In this document: positions 34,676 through 42,090 of the stretch, piece by piece
How the letters are laid out: each line of letters starts with the position of its first letter
Position numbering within the stretch: the stretch's first letter is position 1
Notes under the pieces: model-generated
Database searches by the model: none
The model's input: the letters and a program-made list of their open reading frames with translations, nothing else
What the model was told of the DNA's origin: nothing
Program-made: the position numbers and the translations under genes
Source of the DNA: Fulvivirga ligni
Lineage (GTDB): Bacteria > Bacteroidota > Bacteroidia > Cytophagales > Cyclobacteriaceae
Direction of reading: 5' to 3'
DNA: 64,000 bases
NCBI RefSeq assembly: GCF_021389935.1
Contig: NZ_CP089979.1
Span: 4,569,001-4,633,000 of the forward strand

Positions 34676-36982
34676 CTATTTCTTATTCGGTTTGCTACTC
34701 ATATAGAAAGTAAGCGTTCCACCTTTCATGATATCTTCATGGGTAATGAAGGTTTGATTAACCTCTTTTCCATTGAGTTCCACCTTTTTCACGAATACAT
34801 TTTTATCGCTTTGTTTCTTAGCTTCGATTTTGAACTCTTTACCATTTTCTAAATGGATAGTAGCTGCATTTACTGCCGGGCTACCAAGCATGTATTGGTT
34901 CGAACCTGGAGCTACAGGGTAAAAGCCTAATGAGCTGAATAAATACCAGGCACTCATCTGGCCAAAGTCATCATTACCTCCTAAACCATTGGCGCCTGTT
35001 TTATACATTGCCTTGAGGATCATTCTGATTTTGTCCTGTGCTTTCCATGGCTGGTCAGTCCAGTCATAGAGGTAAACAACGTGGTGCGATGGCTCATTAC
35101 CATGCACATAGTTACCAATAATACCATCTCTGGAAATATCTTCAGTATGCTCAAAATACTTGTCAGGAAGCTCCATTGAGAACAATGAATCTAAATGAGG
35201 AACAAATTTCTTATCTCCACCCATCATTTCTATCATTGCCTCAGGATCATGCGGTACGTATAAGCTGTAATTCCAAGAGTTTCCTTCGATGAAACCCTTC
35301 CAATGTGTATCTAATGGATCAAATTCTTTTACCCATTCACCATTAGCATTCTTTGGTCTCATGAAACCTGTTTTAGGATCATAAACGTTCTTATAGCTTT
35401 CAGAGCGCTTCATGAACTCTTTATAAACATCATCTTTACCTAGTTTCTTAGCCATTTGAGCAATACACCAGTCATCAAAGGCATATTCTAATGTTTTAGA
35501 TACTGAAGCTCTGCTCTTATCTTCTGGCACGAAGCCACGATCAATGTACTCGCCGATACCATCAAAGTATCTGGTGTTAGCTGTATTGATACAAGCCTCT
35601 AATGCTCTTTCCACATCAAAATCAGCATTACCTTTAATTACAGCATCTGCTATTACCGGTACACTGTGGTAGCCGATCATACACCAGTTTTCATTAGCGT
35701 AGTGAGACCAGATAGGAAGCATCTTATGAACGCTTTGATCATAATGCGCCATCATTGCCTGAATCATATCCTGGTTTCTGGCTGGCTGCAACACGTTAAA
35801 TAGTGGGTGAAGTGCTCTGTAAGTATCCCATAGTGAAAAGCTGGTATAGTTAGTAAAACCATCTGCTTTGTGCACATTTTGGTCTAACCCTTTGTACTCA
35901 CCATTTACATCCTGATATACGGTAGGTCCTAAGAAGGCATGGTACATAGCAGTGTAGAAGTTTTTCATATCTGCTTCGCTACCAGCATCTGCCGTTACTT
36001 TACCCAATTCTTTGTTCCAATTGCTTTGTGTTTGAGCTTTTACAGCTTCAAAATCCCACCCTGGAACTTCGGCATTCATGTTTTCTATGGCATTAGCCGT
36101 GCTCACTGGTGACAGCGCAAATTTTATCTTGATCTTCTCCCCTGCTGCTACATCAAAATCAAAGTGTGCTCTGATCTTTTCATTAGCTGCTTCAGGAAAG
36201 TTATTTTGCTGATCAAACCTACCCCAAAAGCCATGGTAAGGATGTTTTTCATACATTTTAAAACCATAAGTCTTCACTGGCTTGCTGAAAGACATGGCAA
36301 AATATTCGGTACGCGTTCTAGCCCATCCGTTAGTAGATTTATAACCCGTAATTAAGGTATCATTCTCTAACCTGATGAATGCCCAGGTAGTTTTTTCATC
36401 ATAATTATAGATGCCATACATCATATCCAGGATGATATGTGCTTCTTCCGCTTCCGGGAAAGTGTACTGGTGCATACCTACTCTGGTAGTAGCCGTAAGC
36501 TCAGCGGTAATGTTATGATCATCGAGCTTTACTTTGTAATAACCAGCTTCTGCTTTTTCATTATCATGACTAAATTTAGACCTGTAGCCGCTCTCTGGCT
36601 TATCCGCAGTACCAGGATTAAGTTGCAACTTACCCGTGGTAGGCATAATTAAGAAATCACCCAGGTCAGAATGTCCTGTACCACTGAAGTGGGTATGACT
36701 AAAACCTACTATGGTTTTATCTTCATACTGATAACCTGCACAGTATTTATAGACATCCCCTGTGTACCTGCCATCTACAGCATAAGGTATAGTATCGGTA
36801 TCCGGGCTTAGTTGCACCATACCAAACGGAGCGGTAGCTCCTGGGTAGGTGTGTCCCATTTTTGCCGTACCGATCATAGGATCTACGTACTGCACCAATC
36901 CTTTGTCTTGCTTATCTTGGGCATGGCCAACAAGCGCCTGAGCACCTATTAATAGACCAGCTAGCCAGCTCTTTTTAATCAT
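34676..36982 (-). CDS. GH92 alpha-mannosidase
   Basis: 768 residues with signal peptide (ALVGHAQ). GH92 signatures: VQYVDPMIGTAKMGHTYPGA near the N-terminus, then AYQYED-type and SHTHFSGTG strands, YAFDDWCIAQMAKKLG, GNSWNYSLYVPHD, GNEPSHHVVYLYDW and GLGGNDDFGQMSAWYLFSSL near the C-terminus, which carry the calcium and catalytic carboxylates of the family. GH92 enzymes are exo-acting, calcium-dependent alpha-mannosidases (mostly alpha-1,2 or alpha-1,3). Periplasmic trimming of imported mannan is likely. It is last in the second PUL and 107 bases after a divergent GH92 paralog. Confidence 0.92.
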   Translation of the reverse strand: MIKKSWLAGLLIGAQALVGHAQDKQDKGLVQYVDPMIGTAKMGHTYPGATAPFGMVQLSPDTDTIPYAVDGRYTGDVYKYCAGYQYEDKTIVGFSHTHFSGTGHSDLGDFLIMPTTGKLQLNPGTADKPESGYRSKFSHDNEKAEAGYYKVKLDDHNITAELTATTRVGMHQYTFPEAEEAHIILDMMYGIYNYDEKTTWAFIRLENDTLITGYKSTNGWARTRTEYFAMSFSKPVKTYGFKMYEKHPYHGFWGRFDQQNNFPEAANEKIRAHFDFDVAAGEKIKIKFALSPVSTANAIENMNAEVPGWDFEAVKAQTQSNWNKELGKVTADAGSEADMKNFYTAMYHAFLGPTVYQDVNGEYKGLDQNVHKADGFTNYTSFSLWDTYRALHPLFNVLQPARNQDMIQAMMAHYDQSVHKMLPIWSHYANENWCMIGYHSVPVIADAVIKGNADFDVERALEACINTANTRYFDGIGEYIDRGFVPEDKSRASVSKTLEYAFDDWCIAQMAKKLGKDDVYKEFMKRSESYKNVYDPKTGFMRPKNANGEWVKEFDPLDTHWKGFIEGNSWNYSLYVPHDPEAMIEMMGGDKKFVPHLDSLFSMELPDKYFEHTEDISRDGIIGNYVHGNEPSHHVVYLYDWTDQPWKAQDKIRMILKAMYKTGANGLGGNDDFGQMSAWYLFSSLGFYPVAPGSNQYMLGSPAVNAATIHLENGKEFKIEAKKQSDKNVFVKKVELNGKEVNQTFITHEDIMKGGTLTFYMSSKPNKK

Positions 36983-37021
36983 AAATAATTTTTAAGTTGT
37001 AAGTGTAAGTGAAGTATAGTA

Positions 37022-37067
37022 ATGCGAAGTAGAAATAATCATTATAAGATTACTTCAAACTTCGCAA
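37022..37067. terminator. Hairpin between two GH92 genes
   Basis: TGCGAAGT (37023-37030) pairs with ACTTCGCA (37059-37066) across a 28-base loop. It could be a processing site or a weak attenuator. Confidence 0.35.
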
Positions 37068-37089
37068 TAACCAAAACACAAAAAGGAAA

Positions 37090-39375
37090 TTACTTTTCAG
37101 TAGAAAGAGAATAAGGGAAATCCTCTTTATTTACTCCTCTAGACTTGTTAGGCTCAGCGCCCATTTCAAAGTTTAGAGTAGCACCTTTCATTAGTTCGTT
37201 GTGATCTACATAGTTCTTAGTAGTAGACTGACCATTTACAGTTAACTGCTGAACATATCTGTTATCATCACTATTTTTTGGAGCATTGATCACTAATTTT
37301 TTACCGTTTTCAAGGCTCACCGTTAATTTCTTAAATAATGGAGCTCCTAATACGTACTCATTTACTGCAGGACATACAGGATAGAAGCCCATTGCAGAGA
37401 ATACATACCAAGCAGAAGTTTGTCCGTTATCCTCATCACCACAATAGCCATCAGGAGTAGGCATATACATTCTGTTCATAGTTTCTCTAGCCCAGTATTG
37501 TGTTTTCCAAGGTGCACCAGCATAGTTATACAAGTAGATCATATGCTGAATAGGCTGATTACCATGAGCATATTGGCCCATATCAGCAATTTGCATCTCT
37601 CTGATCTCATGGATAACTCCACCATAATAGCTATCATCAAAGATTGGAGGTAAATCAAATACTGAATCCAATTTAGCTACGAAGTTTTGCTGTCCGCCCA
37701 TCAGGTCAATAAGTCCTTGAGGATCATGGAATACTGACCAGCTATAGTGCCAGCTGTTTCCTTCAGTGAAAGCATCACCCCATTTGAATGGGTTAAATGG
37801 TGATTGGAACGAACCATCTTTGTTTTTGCCTCTCATTAATCCTGTAGAAGGATCGAATAGGTTTTTATAGTTCATCGCTCTTTTCTTATAGAGCTTAATG
37901 TCTTTCTTAGATTTTCCAAGAGCCTTTGCCAATTGATAGATGGCAAAATCATCATAAGCATACTCTAATGTTCTGGCTGCACTTTCGTTGATTCCAATAT
38001 CATAAGGCACATAACCCAGATCCACATACTGCTCTGCTCCTGCTCTACCCACGGCGGTCATAGGACCAGCATTGTTAGCCCCATGAAGCAATGCTTCGTA
38101 AAGTGTTTCAATATCATATCCTCTTAAGCCTTTGATGTAAGCATCAGATACCACAGAGGCAGAGTTATTACCTACCATGATATTAGCATAACCCGGGCTT
38201 GACCACTCTGGCAACCAACCACCTTCTTTGAAGTCATTAGCCAAACCAGCTTGCATTTCTTTATTGATAGAAGGGTAAACCAGGTTTAAGAATGGATAAA
38301 GTGCTCTGAAAGTATCCCAGAAACCAGTACCGGCAAACATATATCCTGGAAGGATCTCACCGTTATAAGGACTCCAGTGTACAATCTCATTTTTCTCGTT
38401 GATTTCGTAAAGCTTATTAGGGAAGAAAAGTGTTCTGTATAAGCAAGAATAGAAAGTTCTTACCTGATCGATAGTTCCACCTTCTACTTTTAATCTACCT
38501 AATTTCTCATTCCACTCATCACGAGCTTTTTTCTTAGTAGTTTCAAAATCATCGTTAGCCAGCTCTCTGCTTAAGTTAAGCTCAGCCTGCTCAAAACTGA
38601 TGAATGAAGAAGCTACTTGTACGTGTATTTTTTCTTCTTTAGATGTTTTAAAGCCTACGATTGCTCCTGCATGATCCGCAGTCATCTCAGCTTTATCAGC
38701 AGCTAATTTATCTCCCTCCCAAGTGCTTACGTCATTAAACTTCTTATCGAATTTAATAACAAAGTAGTTTTTGAAGTTAGTTAGCTTGCCTCTGGCATAC
38801 TTGGTAGTATAACCAATGATCTTATTTTCTTCAGGGATAACTTTTACATAAGAACCTTTATCGAAAGGATCCACAACTATGTAAGAACTATCTGATTCAG
38901 GGAATGTAATTTGAAACTGTGCAGCTCTTTCTGTTGGTGTAAGTTCTACAGTTACATCATGATCAGCAAGATATACACTGTAGTAATAAGGGGTAGCCTT
39001 TTCTGCTTTATGAGAGAACCAGCTGGCTCTATCATCTTGTTTGAATTTTTTACCTACTACAGGCATAATGGAAAACTGACCGTAGTCATTCATCCATGGT
39101 GATGGCTGGTGAGTTTGCTTAAAACCTCTGATTTTATGACTGTTATAAGTGTAAGCCCAACCATGACCCATTGGCCCTGTTTGTGGTGTCCAGAAGTTCA
39201 TACCCCATGGCACTGCAATGGCAGGATAGGTATTACCGTTGGAAAGACCTGGGTCTGAATCTGTACCCATGAGTGGGTTTACATAGTCTACAGGGTCAGT
39301 CACCTGATCGACCATCTGTGCATAGCCCGACAGGCTATACAGTAAAATAATACTTAGGATGTAGGTAATTTTCAT
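37090..39375 (-). CDS. GH92 alpha-mannosidase
   Basis: 761 residues; signal MKITYILSIILLYSLSGYAQ. GH92 landmarks are present: VDYVNPLMGTDSDPGLSNGN, LEYAYDDFAIYQLAKALGK, GNSWHYSWSVFHDPQGL, HGNQPIQHMIYLYNYAG and CGDEDNGQTSAWYVFSAMGF. The N-terminal FWTPQTGPMGHGWAYTYNSH differs strongly from the neighbouring GH92, consistent with a different linkage preference within the family. A hairpin (39408-39434) and a LacI-like operator (39455-39466) lie upstream, so it may start its own transcription unit with the next GH92. Confidence 0.92.
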   Translation of the reverse strand: MKITYILSIILLYSLSGYAQMVDQVTDPVDYVNPLMGTDSDPGLSNGNTYPAIAVPWGMNFWTPQTGPMGHGWAYTYNSHKIRGFKQTHQPSPWMNDYGQFSIMPVVGKKFKQDDRASWFSHKAEKATPYYYSVYLADHDVTVELTPTERAAQFQITFPESDSSYIVVDPFDKGSYVKVIPEENKIIGYTTKYARGKLTNFKNYFVIKFDKKFNDVSTWEGDKLAADKAEMTADHAGAIVGFKTSKEEKIHVQVASSFISFEQAELNLSRELANDDFETTKKKARDEWNEKLGRLKVEGGTIDQVRTFYSCLYRTLFFPNKLYEINEKNEIVHWSPYNGEILPGYMFAGTGFWDTFRALYPFLNLVYPSINKEMQAGLANDFKEGGWLPEWSSPGYANIMVGNNSASVVSDAYIKGLRGYDIETLYEALLHGANNAGPMTAVGRAGAEQYVDLGYVPYDIGINESAARTLEYAYDDFAIYQLAKALGKSKKDIKLYKKRAMNYKNLFDPSTGLMRGKNKDGSFQSPFNPFKWGDAFTEGNSWHYSWSVFHDPQGLIDLMGGQQNFVAKLDSVFDLPPIFDDSYYGGVIHEIREMQIADMGQYAHGNQPIQHMIYLYNYAGAPWKTQYWARETMNRMYMPTPDGYCGDEDNGQTSAWYVFSAMGFYPVCPAVNEYVLGAPLFKKLTVSLENGKKLVINAPKNSDDNRYVQQLTVNGQSTTKNYVDHNELMKGATLNFEMGAEPNKSRGVNKEDFPYSLSTEK

Positions 39376-39407
39376 TTTGTTAAATATTCTATGAGTCTAA
39401 GGGTAAC

Positions 39408-39434
39408 GAAGAGAAATTGTAAAAATTTCTCTTC
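39408..39434. terminator. Perfect 11-bp hairpin upstream of GH92
   Basis: GAAGAGAAATT (39408-39418) pairs with AATTTCTCTTC (39424-39434). It may terminate the peptidase unit or sit in the GH92 mRNA leader. Confidence 0.6.
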
Positions 39435-39454
39435 AAACCTTAAAATTAGTTTAG

Positions 39455-39466
39455 TAAATCGGTTTA
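39455..39466. promoter_or_regulatory. LacI-type operator-like palindrome (site 3)
   Basis: TAAATCGGTTTA lies 80 bases upstream of the GH92 start at 39375 on the minus strand. It is identical in core to the site at 62346. Confidence 0.55.
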
Positions 39467-39497
39467 CCAAACCATTAGTAATAAAAGTTGGCGATAA

Positions 39498-40166
39498 TTA
39501 TATAGACGGATTTTGAGCGTATTCTTTCCAAAGATCTTCTATATTCTTACCTAGCTTATCTTTCCAAATTTTATCTGTATATGTTTTTGTTCTCATAGCA
39601 TGATCCAGCTGCTTAATGAAGCCCGCCTGCTTATTTCTTTCTATCCAAACGAAGAAACGAGCAGTGATTCTGTAGCTATTGTCAAAGTTTTGCTTTTCCT
39701 GATAATCAGGCATTGACCAGCCACCTTTAGGGTTATCACAACCATACATATAACGCATGTAATCGGCTATGCCCTCTGTAACCCACCATGGTCCGGCACC
39801 ACCAGGATATGCCTGTACAAGGTGCATTACCTCATGTGTAACCATATCAAAGTCATAAGGATGCTGCTTTAACCAGTTTGGATTCATTCTCACTCTTCCT
39901 CCACCTGCTTCTGCCACACCGTTGTAATCAGGGTCAATGAAAAATTCTACTTCTTTTACAGCGCTGGTGTTATAGTTTCGGCATAACACAGGGTAAACGG
40001 TAAAAAAGGTTTCAATCAATGAATTCATCACATCTCCATCCACACCTTCGGCCTGATTGTTAATCGTAAGCTGATACCCTTTTCTTTTATAAACTTCTTG
40101 TGCCGATACCTGATTACTGATCATAAGCCCTGCGACTAGAGCCAAAGCAATTGTTATTCTTCTCAT
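39498..40166 (-). CDS. BSP-family (basic secretory protein) metallopeptidase
   Basis: Start taken as the ATG at 40166; two codons upstream there is only a TTG. About 222 residues with signal peptide (ending NQVSAQ). HEVMHLVQAYPGG (His about 111) and GPWWVTEGIADYMRY match the plant/bacterial basic secretory protein peptidase family (PF04450), whose members have the HExxH zinc motif and a downstream EGIADY glutamate. Lies 14 bases after another HExxH protein, so the two are translationally linked. A role in proteolysis of glycoprotein substrate fits the mannosidases downstream. Confidence 0.85.
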   Translation of the reverse strand: MRRITIALALVAGLMISNQVSAQEVYKRKGYQLTINNQAEGVDGDVMNSLIETFFTVYPVLCRNYNTSAVKEVEFFIDPDYNGVAEAGGGRVRMNPNWLKQHPYDFDMVTHEVMHLVQAYPGGAGPWWVTEGIADYMRYMYGCDNPKGGWSMPDYQEKQNFDNSYRITARFFVWIERNKQAGFIKQLDHAMRTKTYTDKIWKDKLGKNIEDLWKEYAQNPSI

Positions 40167-40180
40167 TCTCAAATTATTAA

Positions 40181-41110
40181 TTAGTATGTAATTTTATCAA
40201 AGTCAGCTTTTGCCTGATATAGTTGGTCTGTCCATTCCTCTGGCCATCCAAATGCCTGTTCTGCCAAAGGTTTTAAGTCTTTGCCGGCCGCTCCACTCCA
40301 AAAGTGAATAAATTCACCCCAATTCATTCTACGGGCATATTTGGTTCCGTCTGCATTTCTTGGAAAGTGTTTGGCAAGAAGCTCGTAGAACTCATTCAGC
40401 ACTTTTGAACCACCATTTTGTGAATATAAGGGATAAAACCAATCTTTGAACCACTGTGAACCAGGAGTTGGGAAATCATCAGTTTGGTTCATCATATCGT
40501 TGTATACTTGCTGAGCATATTCCGTTTTTCCTAAGCCCAGATACACATCATAAATGAAGATCTCGGCCCACTTAGAATCCTTCCAAATCTCCCATGCCGG
40601 ATTGTCTTTTACGCCTTTAGCTGCTCCTTCTACAATATGACCTACTTCATGAGTAAGTACGCTGAGGCCATCACTTGGTTTTTCAAATTCCCAGGTGTAA
40701 GGTCCTACGTCCACTACATTTCTATAGTCATGACCGGCGTCCATATAAACTGCCGGATGCCCGCCAGAATATCTGTCAGTATGCAAAATGGCGTATAGGC
40801 GTGGATCATCGCCAAAATCTCCGTATACGCTCTTTACATATTCCCACATATCAGAAATATAAACCTGAGGCCAGGTGTAGGACGGGTTTACATTATCATC
40901 ATAGTACAAAGCCAGGTGCTCGTCATGGAAGACATTGGTTACCAGCTGTTCATGCTCAAACCAGTGTTCTTTCCACGTGGCTGGTGGTGCCGGCAGATCA
41001 GATTTTGGATCATCATCTATTGGCGGCGGAGTTAGTCCTTTAGGTTCATCTTTAGAACAATCAAAGAAGAAGAAAGGAATTGTTATAAGTGTAAGTTTTA
41101 ATAATCTCAT
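40181..41110 (-). CDS. HExxH metallopeptidase-like lipoprotein
   Basis: 309 residues. N-terminus MRLLKLTLITIPFFFFDCSK has a Cys at 18 in FFDC, a probable lipidation site, then a Pro/Asp-rich linker. The main domain is the same as residues 24-285 of the T9SS protein at 6299-8263: TWKEHWFEHEQLV, YSGGHPAVYMDAGHDYRN, HEVGHIVEGA (H154, E155, H158), DSKWAEIFIYDVYLGLG, MNWGEFIHFWSGAA. The peptidase family is not recognised by me. Surface or periplasmic anchoring by lipid replaces the CBM6 and sorting domain of its paralog. Precedes the BSP peptidase gene by 14 bases. Confidence 0.75.
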   Translation of the reverse strand: MRLLKLTLITIPFFFFDCSKDEPKGLTPPPIDDDPKSDLPAPPATWKEHWFEHEQLVTNVFHDEHLALYYDDNVNPSYTWPQVYISDMWEYVKSVYGDFGDDPRLYAILHTDRYSGGHPAVYMDAGHDYRNVVDVGPYTWEFEKPSDGLSVLTHEVGHIVEGAAKGVKDNPAWEIWKDSKWAEIFIYDVYLGLGKTEYAQQVYNDMMNQTDDFPTPGSQWFKDWFYPLYSQNGGSKVLNEFYELLAKHFPRNADGTKYARRMNWGEFIHFWSGAAGKDLKPLAEQAFGWPEEWTDQLYQAKADFDKITY

Positions 41111-41126
41111 AAAATAAAGTTTAAAT

Positions 41127-41158
41127 AAAAAAGTCCCTGGCTAAATCCAGGGACTTCT
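41127..41158 (-). terminator. Terminator after the PorP/SprF gene
   Basis: AAGTCCCTGG (41131-41140) pairs perfectly with CCAGGGACTT (41147-41156). On the minus strand it is followed by TTTTATTTAA. Confidence 0.8.
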
Positions 41159-41164
41159 CAAGTT

Positions 41165-42079
41165 TTACCTACCTAATAAAACTTGAAGAGAAACTTCAAA
41201 GTCACTTCCCGCTTCTCCATCATAATCTTTAGCATCTGTACTATAAGTACCGCTGATGCCATACATTCCTTTTATCAATGTATTAAGCCCGAAAGTCAAA
41301 TTCTTTGATGAATGATACATCGCCAATACATTGAAGTTGTCATTTAAGAAACCTACTTGAGCACCCACATCTAAGATGCCATCCAGCTCCTCTACTTTTC
41401 TATAAGCTACCTTCGGTGTTATGCCTACAGAATTAGCTTCTGCATCAATCAACCCGATTTTATAACTGGCTGCTCCATAGACGGTAGGCTTACGAATTAT
41501 GTTTAATGTGCTCTCATCGCTGGCGAAAGACCCTAAATGCAAACCAACAGCTTCTACCATAAGGTTATTCCATTTGTAGGTAGCTCCAAAATCAGCATCG
41601 AAATTAGTACCCTGATCGTTAAACTGAGCCACTCTAGGATCTCCCATATCACCTTGAAGTGCATCCATATCTATTTTCTGATCAATCACCCCTAAAGACA
41701 AGCCAAAGTGAACTGATTGTCCTTCAGAAATAGGTAAATGATAAGCATATGTAGCCATAATTCTGGTAGATTCGATCAACCCTTGCTCATCGCGATAAAG
41801 GTTAATCCCCAGCCCCATTTTATCAGTATATCCATAATCAGCTGTGAATGCCTGTATGGAAGATGAATTACCAATATCAGTGGCTTGCTTATGGTACAAG
41901 GCATTGAGATTTAGTCCACCTTCTATCAAACCTGCATAAGATGGATTTACCTGATACTGATTGAAAAAATAGGCTGAACCCAAAGTTTTGACCTGAGCAT
42001 CTACTTCTCCAGAACCTAACCAGCATAGTGCAACTAATAGTGCTGCCAGGCCTTTTAATCTATTATATATTGTGTTCAT
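41165..42079 (-). CDS. PorP/SprF-family outer-membrane protein (T9SS partner)
   Basis: 304 residues with signal peptide (SGEVDAQ). NQYQVNPSYAGL near the N-terminus and alternating outer-membrane strands (GLNLNALYHKQ, DKMGLGINLYRDEQG, FGLSLGVIDQKID, TFGLNTLIKGMYGISG) are typical of PorP/SprF. Members next to a gene with a type B sorting domain, as here (11 bases apart), are needed for secretion or anchoring of that partner, as SprF is for the SprB adhesin. It is embedded in a SusCD operon rather than a gliding locus, suggesting a dedicated surface anchor for this PUL's adhesin. Confidence 0.85.
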   Translation of the reverse strand: MNTIYNRLKGLAALLVALCWLGSGEVDAQVKTLGSAYFFNQYQVNPSYAGLIEGGLNLNALYHKQATDIGNSSSIQAFTADYGYTDKMGLGINLYRDEQGLIESTRIMATYAYHLPISEGQSVHFGLSLGVIDQKIDMDALQGDMGDPRVAQFNDQGTNFDADFGATYKWNNLMVEAVGLHLGSFASDESTLNIIRKPTVYGAASYKIGLIDAEANSVGITPKVAYRKVEELDGILDVGAQVGFLNDNFNVLAMYHSSKNLTFGLNTLIKGMYGISGTYSTDAKDYDGEAGSDFEVSLQVLLGR

Positions 42080-42090
42080 AATGATTTCTA

